A stretch of DNA of 64,000 nucleotides from Myxococcota bacterium (lineage in GTDB: Bacteria > Myxococcota_A > Polyangia > Polyangiales > JANWZI01), in assembly GCA_025054695.1 (NCBI GenBank), contig JANWZI010000002.1:1-64000 (forward strand), given 5' to 3'. Position 1 is the first letter of the stretch, and every line of letters begins with the position of its first letter. The notes beneath the pieces are model-generated. The model made no database searches, was not told the DNA's origin, and was given only the letters and a program-made list of their open reading frames with translations. This document shows, piece after piece, positions 40,656-50,148 of the stretch. The position numbers and the translations under genes are program-made.

Positions 40656-42392
40656 TCAGCGGAACAGATCGGGCACCTTGAGATCGTGAATGCTCGGGCC
40701 CTCGCCGCTCATTCGGGTCATCGACGCACTCTCGTCGCTGCCCGTCGCTTCTGGCGAATCCCGGTCGTCCCGCCCTCGCCGGGCGAGCACGAGCTCGACG
40801 GCCATTGCCTGGACAGGCTCGAGATCGCGCACCGCGCTGAGCCTCCCCTTGCGTGCGCGCAGCCGAATGCTCTGCCCGGCCGGCGTCTCGAAGCTGCACG
40901 GCGTCGTCGCACAGACCGTCCCGACGCCGTCCACCTCGATCCTCGCGCCGGACGGCGTCGTCGTCACCGACACGGTCACGGACGGCGGAGGCGACGGGCG
41001 AGCCGTTCCCGCGTCGAGCACGACGTTGACGACGTCGGCATCCACGCGTGCGCCCGTGGTCACCGCGTCTGCGCCCGGCCGATCCGACACGGGCGCCGGC
41101 TCGTCGCCCGCACCTGGCCGTGGCTGCGCCGGGTCGTCGCCGCGCGCGACGACGTCGTCGAAGCGCGTCGCCGCGGCCGATCCGTCGCCCCGACCGACCA
41201 GCCACCACGTGACGATCGCGCCGGCGGCGACGGCCGCGACACCCGCCACGGCGAACCGCCCGGTTCGCCCGCGACCCGGGCGGCGCGCTTGCGGCAGCTC
41301 GCCCACGCCCACCTCTTCGGGCACGACGAGGCGCGGGCCACGGACGGGGGGGCGGCCCGGGTCTCCGTGGCCGTGCAACGTGCCTTCGACGCGCACGAAG
41401 CCCGTCCCGTCCATCGCTGCGGAAAGCGCCCGCGCGAGGTCCTCCATCGTCGCGAAGCGCTCGTCCGGGTTCTTGGCGAGCGCGCGGTAGATGACCGCTT
41501 CGAGCTCGGGCGGGCAGTCGACGTTCGGATTGATCTGCCGGAGCGTCGGCGGAGTTTCGAACATGTGCTGCGTCAGGATTCCCATGAACGAGTCGCCGAC
41601 GAACGGCACGCGACCCGCGATCATCTCGAAGAGAATCACCCCGAGCGCATAGACGTCCACGCGGTGATCGAGGGGCTTCCCCGCCGCCTGCTCGGGCGAC
41701 ATGTACTCCGGCGTGCCGAAGATCATCCCCGTCTTGGTCAGCTTGCGGCCCGGCGCGCCCTCGGTCTCCAGGTCGCTCATCTTCGCGATGCCGAAGTCGA
41801 CGATCTTGACGAAGTCGGCTTCGTCGTCGCGATGCACGAGGAAAATGTTCTCGGGCTTCATATCGCGGTGGACGATGCCCTTCTGGTGCGCCGCGCCCAG
41901 CGCCCGCGCGCACTGGAGCGCGATCCGCACGGCCCGGCGTGCGGGGAGCGTGCCCTCGCGTGCGAGGACCGAAGCGAGATCCTCTCCCTCGAGGAACTCC
42001 ATCACGAAGAAGTGCTGGCCCGAGGGCGTCTGACCGAAGTCGCTGATGTCGACGATGTGCGCGTGTCCGATGCGCGAGGCGCTACGCGCCTCCTGGCGGA
42101 AGCGCTCGACGACTTCGGGACGACGCGAGTAATCGTCCCGGAGTACCTTGATCGCCACCCGTTTCTCGATGGCGACGTGCAGGGCCTCGTACACGATGCC
42201 CATGCCGCCCTCGCCGACGCGACGCACCACGCGATAGCGATCCGCGAGCACGGTCCCGACGAGCGGATCGTCGGGGGTCGCACGCTGCGCGTCGTCGACC
42301 TGCGAGGGTGTCGCAAGGCGGGTCGCATCGACGGGGCAGAAGACCTCGCCGCGCTCGTACTGGGCCTTGCAGACTGGGCAAACCTTGATCAC
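40656..42392 (-). CDS. Ser/Thr protein kinase with zinc ribbon and PEGA domain
   Basis: Kinase of 578 residues. A small N-terminal zinc-ribbon-like segment (C5, C8, C19) is followed by the kinase domain: VGEGGMGIVYEA, Lys in VAIKVL, HRDMKPENI, DFGIAK, GTPEYMSPEQ. A membrane helix (GRFAVAGVAAVAAGAIVTWWLV) is near 385-405. The outer C-terminal part ends with a PEGA-type domain (VSVTTTPSGARIEVDGVG). This is a common architecture in myxobacteria. The start is GTG at 42392; mutL lies divergently, 185 bases away. No ligand can be deduced. Confidence 0.93.
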   Translation of the reverse strand: MIKVCPVCKAQYERGEVFCPVDATRLATPSQVDDAQRATPDDPLVGTVLADRYRVVRRVGEGGMGIVYEALHVAIEKRVAIKVLRDDYSRRPEVVERFRQEARSASRIGHAHIVDISDFGQTPSGQHFFVMEFLEGEDLASVLAREGTLPARRAVRIALQCARALGAAHQKGIVHRDMKPENIFLVHRDDEADFVKIVDFGIAKMSDLETEGAPGRKLTKTGMIFGTPEYMSPEQAAGKPLDHRVDVYALGVILFEMIAGRVPFVGDSFMGILTQHMFETPPTLRQINPNVDCPPELEAVIYRALAKNPDERFATMEDLARALSAAMDGTGFVRVEGTLHGHGDPGRPPVRGPRLVVPEEVGVGELPQARRPGRGRTGRFAVAGVAAVAAGAIVTWWLVGRGDGSAAATRFDDVVARGDDPAQPRPGAGDEPAPVSDRPGADAVTTGARVDADVVNVVLDAGTARPSPPPSVTVSVTTTPSGARIEVDGVGTVCATTPCSFETPAGQSIRLRARKGRLSAVRDLEPVQAMAVELVLARRGRDDRDSPEATGSDESASMTRMSGEGPSIHDLKVPDLFR

Positions 42393-42577
42393 ACGGCAGC
42401 CCCCGGACCCGGGCGCCTGGCCGCCCGCGGGCTCGACTCGACCGATCGCACGCTAGCAGCGGCCGCCGCGGGGGTCAACGATGCGTTCGGGCGCAACGTG
42501 GCAATTTCCCTCGTCGAGGCGCTGGGTTGCGCCCCGCGCGTTGCCTCGTCGGCACCGAGCTGATAGGGGCCCCGGTC

Positions 42578-44488
42578 GTGGGTCGCATCCGGATCCTGGA
42601 CTCGACGCTCGTCGACCAGATCGCCGCCGGCGAGGTCGTCGAGCGGCCCGCGAGCGTCGTCAAGGAGCTCGTCGAGAACGCGCTGGATGCGGGGGCGGAC
42701 ACGGTCCACGTCGAGATCGAGGGCGGGGGTGTCACGCGCATCCGCGTCGTCGACGACGGCTCGGGCATGAGCCCGCAGGACGCCGCGATGAGCGTGCTGC
42801 GACACGCGACGAGCAAGATCGCCACGGTCGACGACCTGCGAGCGATTCACACGTACGGCTTTCGCGGTGAGGCGCTCGCGGCCATCGCCGCCGTCTCGCG
42901 GTTCGAGCTGCGCACGCGCGAGCGGGGCGCCGACGCCGCCACGCTCGTGCGCGTCGAGGGGGGCTCGCCCCCGCGCATCGTAGACGCGGCCGGTCCGCCG
43001 GGCACCGTCGTCGAGGTCCGGGATCTGTTCTTCAACGTTCCCGCACGCCGCAAGTTCCTGCGGAGCCCGTCGACGGAAGCCGCGCACGCGCACGGCGTCC
43101 TCGTCCGTGCGGCGCTCGCACGACCCGGGCTTCGGCTTCGGTGGATCCGGGACGGGCGGGTCGCGCTCGATCTGGAGCCGGCGGCCGACGAAGAGATGCG
43201 CGCGCGTGCACTGCTTCCGGGCGAATCGCTGCGCCGGATCGAGGGCCGCCGCGATGGGGTCGAGGTCGTCGCGATGCTCGGGCCGCCCGAGCGCTCGCGT
43301 CCCTCGAGCGCGGATCTGCATTTGCTGGTGAACGGCCGTCCCGTACGCGACCGCGCGCTGGCCCGGACCGTTGCGGCCAGCTACGGAAGCGTGATGCCGC
43401 CTGGGCGTTTTCCGGTCGGGGTCGTCCACCTGCGAGTGGCGCCCGAACGCGTCGACGTCAACGTCCACCCGCAAAAGGCCGAGGTCCGCTTCGCCGATCC
43501 GCGCACCGTCCTCGACGCCGTCGCCGGCGTGCTCGCCCCTGCGCTCGGTGGTCGGCCCGCGGGCGTTCCGAGCGCCGTCGATTCGTGGCGGCCGACGTGG
43601 TCGGCGGGATCGTGGCCGCGGCACGGCTCGTGGCGCGATGCAGGCGCGAGACACCAGACGACGGGCGCCGACGACCCACTGGGCCTGGCGGCCGCGCTGC
43701 GCGACGCAACCGGCTCGTACGGGAGCGGTTCCGAGCACGTGGCATCCGCTCACGTGGCCGAGGCGCCGACGGAGCTGCCCGCGGCGACGAGCTCGCCCGA
43801 GCCGGAGGCGAGGTCCGATCCGTCGCGTCGGAGCCCACCGACCGAACCGACCATGCCGCGGCGCGAACACGGTGCGCCGCACGAGACGGCGCTGCAGCCG
43901 CGAGCGGGCTTCGGCTCGTTGCGTCCGGTCGGCGTCGTGCGCGGGACGTTCCTGGTGTGCGAGGGCTCCAACGCCGTGCACTTCATCGACCAGCACGCGG
44001 CCGACGAGCGCGTTCGCTATCACCGACTGCGGACCGCGTACGCGCGCCGCGATCCGCAGACGCAGCGCCTGCTGCTGCCGGAACGCGTCGAACTGGCGCC
44101 GGTCGAAGCCGATGCGCTCGAGCGCCACGCGGAGGCCATCGCGGCCGTGGGCTTCGACGTGGTGCGCGTCGGTCCCACGACCGCGGCCGTTCACGCGGTT
44201 CCCGCTCTGCTCGCCCGTGCCGCGCCCGATCGATTGCTGCACGACCTGCTCGCCGAGCTCGAGCGCACCGGCGAGCGTGCCTTCGGCGATGCGCTCGACC
44301 GCGCTCTGGCCACGATGGCCTGTCACGCCGCGATCCGGGCCGGCGATCCGCTCTCGCTCGAGCAGGCGGCCGCGTTGCTTCGAGCGCTGGACGAAGTGCC
44401 CGATCACCCGGGCCACTGTCCCCACGGACGGCCCGTCCTGCTCGCGCTACCGTTCTCGGAGATCGAACGGCGGCTTGGCCGCGCCTGA
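42578..44488 (+). CDS. mutL: DNA mismatch repair protein MutL
   Basis: GHKL ATPase of 636 residues. The N-terminal motifs are intact: GEVVERPASVVKELVENALD, DDGSGM, HATSKI and TYGFRGEALAAI. A disordered linker of about 150 residues follows. The C-terminal domain begins near 450 with GVVRGTFLVCEGSNAVHFIDQHAADERVRYHR. The nuclease motif DQHA-x2-E-x4-E is present except that the final Glu is His; CPHGRP is kept. The GTG at 42578 begins MGRIRILDSTLVDQIAAGE. miaA follows after five bases, an old conserved pair. Confidence 0.96.
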   Translation: MGRIRILDSTLVDQIAAGEVVERPASVVKELVENALDAGADTVHVEIEGGGVTRIRVVDDGSGMSPQDAAMSVLRHATSKIATVDDLRAIHTYGFRGEALAAIAAVSRFELRTRERGADAATLVRVEGGSPPRIVDAAGPPGTVVEVRDLFFNVPARRKFLRSPSTEAAHAHGVLVRAALARPGLRLRWIRDGRVALDLEPAADEEMRARALLPGESLRRIEGRRDGVEVVAMLGPPERSRPSSADLHLLVNGRPVRDRALARTVAASYGSVMPPGRFPVGVVHLRVAPERVDVNVHPQKAEVRFADPRTVLDAVAGVLAPALGGRPAGVPSAVDSWRPTWSAGSWPRHGSWRDAGARHQTTGADDPLGLAAALRDATGSYGSGSEHVASAHVAEAPTELPAATSSPEPEARSDPSRRSPPTEPTMPRREHGAPHETALQPRAGFGSLRPVGVVRGTFLVCEGSNAVHFIDQHAADERVRYHRLRTAYARRDPQTQRLLLPERVELAPVEADALERHAEAIAAVGFDVVRVGPTTAAVHAVPALLARAAPDRLLHDLLAELERTGERAFGDALDRALATMACHAAIRAGDPLSLEQAAALLRALDEVPDHPGHCPHGRPVLLALPFSEIERRLGRA

Positions 44489-44493
44489 GGATC

Positions 44494-45414
44494 GTGCACG
44501 CGCTGCTCACGCTCGCCGGGCCGACGGCCTCCGGCAAGACCGCGGCGGCCATCGCGCTCGCTCAGGCGCTCGACGGCGAGGTCGTCTGCGCCGACAGCGT
44601 GCAAGTGTATCGCGGGTTCGACATCGGCTCCGCCAAGCCGTCGGTCGAGGAACGCCGCGGCGTACCGCACCACCTGCTCGACGTCCTCGACGCGCATCAG
44701 ACGCTCGACGCGGTGCGCTGGGCGCGGATGGCGGACGACGCGATCGCGTCGGTGATGGCGCGGGGCCGGCTCCCCATCGTCGCTGGCGGCACGCCGCTGT
44801 GGCTCCGCGCCCTGTTGCGCGGACTGGTCGAGGCCCCCGCAGCGGATGCGGAGCTTCGGGCACGATTGGAGGCCGAGGCCGGACGGAACGGTCTGGCGGC
44901 ACTGCACGAACGGCTCCGCCAGCTCGACCCCCCCTCCGCCGCCCGCATCCACCCGCACGACCGCGTGCGCATCGTGCGCGCCCTCGAGATCACGCTGCGG
45001 ACGGGGCGGCCCGCGAGCGTTCTGCGTGCGGCGCACGCGCTGGGCGCGCGCCGCCACCCCGGCCTGCTGGTCGTGCTCGAGCCCGAGCGCGATGCGCACG
45101 AACGCGCCATCGAGGTGCGCGTCGACGCGATGCTACGAGCGGGGCTCCTCGAAGAGACGCGGGCGTTGCTCGCTCGGCACGGAGCCTCGGTACGTCCGCT
45201 TCGCGCGGTGGGATACGCGGAGATGGTCATGCACCTCAACGACGGGCTTCCCCTCGAGCAAGCGCGGGCACGCATGCTGCGGCGCACGCGACGCTACGCT
45301 CGGCAGCAGCGGCTTTGGTGGCGCAACGAGCCGGGCGTCGACCTACGAACCACGCTCGAGGCCCTGCTGTCGCCCGAGGGACTCGACCGGGTGCGTGCCG
45401 CGCTGGGCCGCTGA
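44494..45414 (+). CDS. miaA: tRNA dimethylallyltransferase
   Basis: Adds a dimethylallyl group to A37 of tRNAs reading codons that start with U; 306 residues. The P-loop is GPTASGKT (8-15), then CADSVQVYRGFDIGSAKPS, VPHHLLD, and the C-terminal RRYARQQRLWWR, which are all diagnostic. The start is GTG at 44494, five bases after mutL. Confidence 0.96.
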   Translation: MHALLTLAGPTASGKTAAAIALAQALDGEVVCADSVQVYRGFDIGSAKPSVEERRGVPHHLLDVLDAHQTLDAVRWARMADDAIASVMARGRLPIVAGGTPLWLRALLRGLVEAPAADAELRARLEAEAGRNGLAALHERLRQLDPPSAARIHPHDRVRIVRALEITLRTGRPASVLRAAHALGARRHPGLLVVLEPERDAHERAIEVRVDAMLRAGLLEETRALLARHGASVRPLRAVGYAEMVMHLNDGLPLEQARARMLRRTRRYARQQRLWWRNEPGVDLRTTLEALLSPEGLDRVRAALGR

Positions 45415-45440
45415 GCGCACGGATCTGGCCACTTCACGGT

Positions 45441-45510
45441 GGAGTCGGAGCCAGGGTCCGCGCCCGAGACCGAGTCGGAGACCGAGTCCGAGCCCGAGTC
45501 GGAGCCCGAT
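45441..45510 (+). repeat. CGAGNC hexamer array R8
   Basis: About 11 units in the 110-base gap between the convergent miaA and membrane-protein genes. It takes up most of that gap. Confidence 0.88.
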
Positions 45511-45524
45511 GCTTCAGCCGTCGA

Positions 45525-47393
45525 TCAACGCTCCGATCCGTCGCGGTGGTTCGGGGCACCAGACGCATGCCCCGGGCCCTGGGCCGCGAGCCAGCCGCGC
45601 AGCGTGGGGTGCAGCGGCGGCCGGCCGAGCCGCTCGAGGAAGACGCGAGCCAGCCACGGTCGTCCCTCGCCCAGCGCCTCGACGGCCATCTCTTCCAGCC
45701 GCTCCGGCGGGCGTGGCTCGAGCGCGAGCCACAGGCCCAACGCGAGCGAAGCGGCGCGGCGATAGTCGGCGGCCACGAGCGCCGAGGCCAGACGGACGAG
45801 CACCTGGGGCCGCGTGAGATGTCCGTGGTAGCAGCGTGTCGCGAGCCACGCCGGACTCCGGTCGAGCTCGCCGCGCATGCGGGCCCCGACGTGATCCTTC
45901 CACGCGGTGGGGCCACGCACGCACCACGAGACGTCGAGCACGTCGGGTCGCGCGGGCGTCTCGGCGCGCCGCTCGTCGGCGAGGGCCGTCGCATAGAAGA
46001 GGGCCGCGTGGGCGATTCGCATCCCCGGAGCGAGGGTGATGGCGCGTTCGTAGGCGGCGATGGCTTCTTCGATCCGCCCCGCGTCGCGCAGCGATTCGCC
46101 GCGTTTGAGCCAGGCGTTGACGGCGTTCGGATACACGCTCACGGCATGGCCCCAGAGCCGGTCGTCGCTCGTATAGACCTCGACGTGGATGGCGGTCCGC
46201 ACGACGAGCGCGACCGCCGCGAGCGCTGCGCCGACGCGCGCGACCGAACGCAAGGCCGACGCCGAAGTCTCGATCCGGTCGAGCAGCCCCCCCGCCGCGA
46301 ATGCAAGACCGAGCAGCGGCAGGGACAGATAGCGATCGGTCCACAGCCAGTACATCGGAATCACGTTGAGTACGGGCAGCGCGAGCAGCACGAACGCGAG
46401 CAGGCCGAACAGGACGGGCCTGGCGCGGCGCCGGTACGCCCAGACGGCCGCGACGAGCATCCCGGCGAGCCCGCCCGCGATGCGCCACGGCCCCAGATCC
46501 GCCACATCGTCCGGCAGCGGATAAACCGGCGAGAGCCGCGCCGGCCAGACCGCGTGCGACAGGTGATGGGTGAGCGTCGCGAGCACGAGCGCGACACGCG
46601 CGGCGAGCCCACCACCGGCCGGCTCGGGCCGGATCATCTCGTTGACGCGCCAGATGACGACGACGACAACGGCGAGCGCGAGGCCCAGCGCGAGCGCGGG
46701 GAGCTGGCGGACGAACGCTCGCCGCCACGGTTCGTCGCGCATCAGGCGGTCGTGCAACAGCATCACCGCCGGTAGCGGCAGCACGGTGGTCTTGGTGAGC
46801 GCGCCAAGCAGATAGAACAGTCGCGCGAGCCACGAAGCCCGATCGAACGGAGCGTGGGAGCGCGCATGCGCGCGAAGCGCGAGCGCGACCAACAGCGCGG
46901 CGACGATTTCCTTGCGTCCCGTGGGCCATCCGACCGCTTCGACCTGCACTGGGTGCAACGCCCACAGGGCCGTCGCGAGCGTTGCTCCCGCCCATCCGAG
47001 CCCGAGCGCACGAACCGCGCCGAGCACGGCGCCGATCGAGACGAGCCACAGCACGAGATTGACCGCGCGCACGACGCGCGGGTCGGGGCCCGCCCACGGC
47101 ACGTCGAGCCAGTAGGCCATTAGGTGCAGCGGGTGGTAGGCCTGATAGTGGGGCTCGGCCCAGATCGCGACGAGGTTCTCGACGCTCACCTCGCGGATCG
47201 GCTCGAAACCGGCGATGAACCGGTCGTCGTCCCAGCTCATGAGCAGCCCGCCGTCGAGCCCGCGCGCGAAGGCCGCGATCGCGGCGAGCGCGACGAGCCC
47301 CCATGCCGTCCAGCCCGGATGGCGGTACGCCCACGCGAGCCACGTCGGGCCGGGTCGCGTCGACGGCCGCGCGCCACGCGCCGGCACGCTCAC
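45525..47393 (-). CDS. Polytopic GT-C-like membrane protein with TPR (TMTC-like)
   Basis: Protein of 622 residues with about ten membrane segments in the first 400 residues, then a soluble part. The first outside loop has SWDDDRFI, an acidic motif as in the DxD-type loop of GT-C glycosyltransferases, and AYHPLHLMAYWLD, matching the bacterial TMTC/tetratricopeptide class. AWLKRGESLRDAGRIEEAIAAYERAITLAPG is one clear TPR near 455-485. A lipid-linked sugar transferase role is inferred from the fold only. The GTG at 47393 is chosen because GGAG lies nine bases upstream; the frame stays open to 47462. Confidence 0.75.
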   Translation of the reverse strand: MSVPARGARPSTRPGPTWLAWAYRHPGWTAWGLVALAAIAAFARGLDGGLLMSWDDDRFIAGFEPIREVSVENLVAIWAEPHYQAYHPLHLMAYWLDVPWAGPDPRVVRAVNLVLWLVSIGAVLGAVRALGLGWAGATLATALWALHPVQVEAVGWPTGRKEIVAALLVALALRAHARSHAPFDRASWLARLFYLLGALTKTTVLPLPAVMLLHDRLMRDEPWRRAFVRQLPALALGLALAVVVVVIWRVNEMIRPEPAGGGLAARVALVLATLTHHLSHAVWPARLSPVYPLPDDVADLGPWRIAGGLAGMLVAAVWAYRRRARPVLFGLLAFVLLALPVLNVIPMYWLWTDRYLSLPLLGLAFAAGGLLDRIETSASALRSVARVGAALAAVALVVRTAIHVEVYTSDDRLWGHAVSVYPNAVNAWLKRGESLRDAGRIEEAIAAYERAITLAPGMRIAHAALFYATALADERRAETPARPDVLDVSWCVRGPTAWKDHVGARMRGELDRSPAWLATRCYHGHLTRPQVLVRLASALVAADYRRAASLALGLWLALEPRPPERLEEMAVEALGEGRPWLARVFLERLGRPPLHPTLRGWLAAQGPGHASGAPNHRDGSER

Positions 47394-47406
47394 CGAGGTG
47401 CTCCGA

Positions 47407-47913
47407 TCATGGCGGCGGTGCCTCGAGCACGACGCGGCGCGCGTCGCAGGCCGTGCCGCCATCCGTGCGCGCCTCCAGCGTCAGCACCGCCGTCACTCCC
47501 GCGAAATCGGCGGACCGGTCCTCGTCCCAGTCGAGAACGAGCAGGTCCGGATTGCGGACGAGCGCGTCACCGTCCCGCGTGAACAGCCCAGGGGTCAGGC
47601 TCAACGCGGTGCGCGCCTCGCCCACCAACGCGCCATCGTCACCCCGAAGCTCGTAGACGACGTCCATGCGTGGGGGAAGCCCACGCGCGCGGAATCCGAC
47701 CAGCACGTGCACGCCGCCCTGCGAGCCTCGCACGATCCGCAGCGAGCCGCCCGCACGCGGCAGCGGGCTCCAGCTCGCACCCCCCTGACCCACTTCGACC
47801 TCCCCGCTCGCGCTCCCGCACGCGGCATCGCCCGGCGGCACCGGATCCGGCCCACAGCCCCACACCGGCGCGACGAGCCCCACGAGCGGACCTGTTCGCA
47901 TGAGGAACCGCAT
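47407..47913 (-). CDS. Small putative lipoprotein
   Basis: Protein of 168 residues. The signal MRFLMRTGPLVGLVAPVWGC ends at a Cys that could be lipidated, although Trp at -2 is unusual. The mature part has several beta-rich stretches (GGVHVLVGFRARGLPPRMDVVYEL) and two Cys near the C-terminus. I do not recognise the family. It ends 13 bases before the TMTC-like gene and is probably in operon with it. Upstream the frame runs open through array R9, which is not taken as coding. Confidence 0.65.
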   Translation of the reverse strand: MRFLMRTGPLVGLVAPVWGCGPDPVPPGDAACGSASGEVEVGQGGASWSPLPRAGGSLRIVRGSQGGVHVLVGFRARGLPPRMDVVYELRGDDGALVGEARTALSLTPGLFTRDGDALVRNPDLLVLDWDEDRSADFAGVTAVLTLEARTDGGTACDARRVVLEAPPP

Positions 47914-48000
47914 CGCCGACACCGTTGTCGAGGCTGACGCGTTCCGAGCCGCGGAGCCAGCGGCCATGGCAATCGGTTGTGTCCGTGTGCGTCGAGGTTC

Positions 48001-48189
48001 GGGCTCTGTCTCGGACTCGGACTCGGACTCGGTCTCGGGCTCGGACTCCGACTCGGCCTCGGTCTCGGTCTCGGACTCTGACTCTGACGCGGCCTCGGTC
48101 TCGGATTCGGCCTCGGGCTTGGACTCGGCCTTGGTCTCGGATTCGGCTTCGGTCTCGGACTCGGTCTCGGTCTCGGACTCCGTCTCCGG
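48001..48189 (+). repeat. GNCTCG hexamer array R9
   Basis: About 31 units in the 394-base divergent gap between the small lipoprotein and scpA. The remaining sequence shows no obvious promoter boxes. On its left is CAATCGGTTG, the complement of a string beside R6. The plus-strand Ser-Asp frame is open into scpA. Confidence 0.9.
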
Positions 48190-48307
48190 GGCCGTCCCCC
48201 ACTGTCCGAATCGTGCGGCGGATGGGCGCGGTCGATACGGAAATCGCTGCGAAGAGCGCCACCCGTCGTTGACAGGGTGCCTGCTCCGGGGTAACCGCCG
48301 CACTTCG

Positions 48308-49120
48308 ATGGAGGTGCCGGCCGGCTCCGATCCGACGTTCCGCGTCGCGGTTGGCTCGTTCGAGGGGCCACTCGACCTGCTGCTGCACCTGGTGCGCCGG
48401 CACGAGCTCGACATCCTCGATCTGCCCGTCGCGTTCATCACCGAGCGTTACCTCGAGTACCTCGCGACGATGCGTGAGCTCGATCTGGACGTCGCCTCCG
48501 AGTACCTGCTCATGGCCGCGACGCTCGTGCACATCAAGAGCCGTATGCTGCTGCCCGCGCCGCCGCCGGAGCCGAACGACGACGATTCGGCCGAGTCCGA
48601 CGTGGACCCGCGCGCCGAGCTCGTGCGCCGCCTGCTCGAATATCAGAAGTATCGCGACGCTGCGGCCCGTCTGGGCGATCGGCCCCTCCTCGGTCGCGAC
48701 GTCTTCCTGCGCGGCGTGCCCGCGGCGGACACGGAGGAGCCGGCACCCCTCGACCCGCCGACGCTGTTCGCGCTGGTCGAGGCCGTCTCGCGCGTGCTGC
48801 AGCGAGCGCGGCAGCGCGCCGCCTTCTCGGTCGAGGCGGAGACCGTCAGCCTCCAGCAGCGCATCGCGGACGTGATCGACGTTTTGCGCACGCGGCGGCG
48901 CGCCCTCTTCGAGGATCTCTTCGAGCCGGGCCACGGTGTGCGCGCCGTCGTAGTGACCTTTCTCGCCATCCTCGAGCTCGCGCGACGACGCCTCATCTCG
49001 ATCTATCAGGCAAGCGATGGCGGCTCCATTCACATCGAGGCGCGATTCGAGGCCCATCCGGACGAAGCGTGCTCGGTGCCGCCGACCTACCTCGCGAACG
49101 AGACGGGGCAGGCGCCGTGA
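48308..49120 (+). CDS. scpA: Segregation and condensation protein A
   Basis: Kleisin subunit of the Smc complex, 270 residues. It begins in the standard way after a short lead: [20 protein letters not shown], then [19 protein letters not shown]. The C-terminal winged helix is near [17 protein letters not shown]. The frame is open back to 47900 through array R9, but the ATG at 48308 directly before the conserved N-terminus is preferred. It overlaps scpB by four bases. Confidence 0.93.
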   Translation: MEVPAGSDPTFRVAVGSFEGPLDLLLHLVRRHELDILDLPVAFITERYLEYLATMRELDLDVASEYLLMAATLVHIKSRMLLPAPPPEPNDDDSAESDVDPRAELVRRLLEYQKYRDAAARLGDRPLLGRDVFLRGVPAADTEEPAPLDPPTLFALVEAVSRVLQRARQRAAFSVEAETVSLQQRIADVIDVLRTRRRALFEDLFEPGHGVRAVVVTFLAILELARRRLISIYQASDGGSIHIEARFEAHPDEACSVPPTYLANETGQAP

Positions 49121-50148
49121 CGGACGTGTCCGAGCGCAAATCGCGACCCCGGCTGCGACGGGTGGACATGCCGCGGCAGTCCGAGCTCGTCTGCGGACCG
49201 ACGCATCCGCCGCCTGCATCGGCTTCACCGGGTGATGGCCTCCGCCCCTCGGATCGGTTCGAGACGGATTGCGCTCCGGCCGGCGCCGACCGCGACGGGG
49301 CGGCGGACGCCGACCCCCGCCGACTGCATCGCGCCATCGAGAGCCTCGTCTTCGTTTCCGACCGACCGCTGTCGAGCAAGGAGCTCGCCCGCCTGACGCG
49401 GAGCCGACGCGCGGACGTCGAGCGCGTGCTCGCCGAGCTGTGCGAGGAGACGCGTGAGCGAGGCGTGCAGCTCGTCGAGGTCGCAGGCGGGTGGCAGTTC
49501 CGCTCGGACCCGTCGTCCGCGCCCTACGTACGCGAGCTGCTCGCGCGCCCGCCGGTGCGGCTGACGCGTGCGCAACTGGAGACTCTGGCCATCGTCGCCT
49601 ATCGGCAGCCGATCACCCGGCCTGAGATCGAAGAGATCCGCGGCGTCGACTCCTCGAGCGCCATCGGCTTTTTGCTCGAGCGCGGACTGCTACGCGTGCT
49701 CGGGCGCAAGGAAGAGCCCGGCAGGCCGCTGCTCTACGGAACCACGCAGGCGTTCCTCGAGACGTTCGGTTTGAACGCGCTGTCCGACCTGCCCACCCTG
49801 CGCGAATTCGCCGAGCTCACCGAGGAGAACCGCGAGCTGTTCGCGCGACGTGCGACCGAGTCGCTCGACCTGCGCGCCGCAGCGGGCTCAGACTCGGACT
49901 CCGACTCGGGCTCGGACTCGGGCTCGGACTCGGACTCGGGCTCCGGCTCGGACGCGGTCGCCGGTTCGGACTCGGACTCCGACTCGGACTCGGACTCCGA
50001 CTCCCTCTCGGACTCGGGCTCGGGCTCGGACTCGGGCTCCGGCTCGGACGCGGTCGCCGGTTCGGACTCGGACTCCGACTCGGGCTCGGACTCGGACTCG
50101 GACTCCGACTCGGTCTCGGCCTCCGCCTCGGTTTCGGACTCGCGGTAG
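49117..50148 (+). CDS. scpB: Segregation and condensation protein B with Ser-Asp repeat tail
   Basis: Smc-complex subunit of 343 residues. The two winged-helix domains run from about 70 to 240, with [21 protein letters not shown] and the hallmark [23 protein letters not shown], then [18 protein letters not shown]. From Gly257 to the end (87 residues) the protein is encoded by array R10 and consists of Ser-Asp and Ser-Gly dipeptides, with a 32-residue unit containing [10 protein letters not shown] present twice. Known ScpB tails are short, acidic or disordered, so the core is complete without it. The start is GTG at 49117 in the scpA stop. Confidence 0.92.
   Translation: MTDVSERKSRPRLRRVDMPRQSELVCGPTHPPPASASPGDGLRPSDRFETDCAPAGADRDGAADADPRRLHRAIESLVFVSDRPLSSKELARLTRSRRADVERVLAELCEETRERGVQLVEVAGGWQFRSDPSSAPYVRELLARPPVRLTRAQLETLAIVAYRQPITRPEIEEIRGVDSSSAIGFLLERGLLRVLGRKEEPGRPLLYGTTQAFLETFGLNALSDLPTLREFAELTEENRELFARRATESLDLRAAAGSDSDSDSGSDSGSDSDSGSGSDAVAGSDSDSDSDSDSDSLSDSGSGSDSGSGSDAVAGSDSDSDSGSDSDSDSDSVSASASVSDSR

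Noticed and set aside
45510-45545. Third copy of the R4/R5 flank near R8 (GATCAACGCTCCGATC)
   Set aside because: Only about 15 of 23 positions agree, a two-base insertion is needed, and it lies on the wrong side of the array relative to copies A and B. It is also inside the end of the TMTC-like gene.
48001-49120. ScpA with an N-terminal Ser-Asp extension from the ATG at 47900
   Set aside because: The frame is open, but ATG at 48308 lies just before the conserved ScpA N-terminus, and the upstream ATG begins within the small lipoprotein gene on the other strand.
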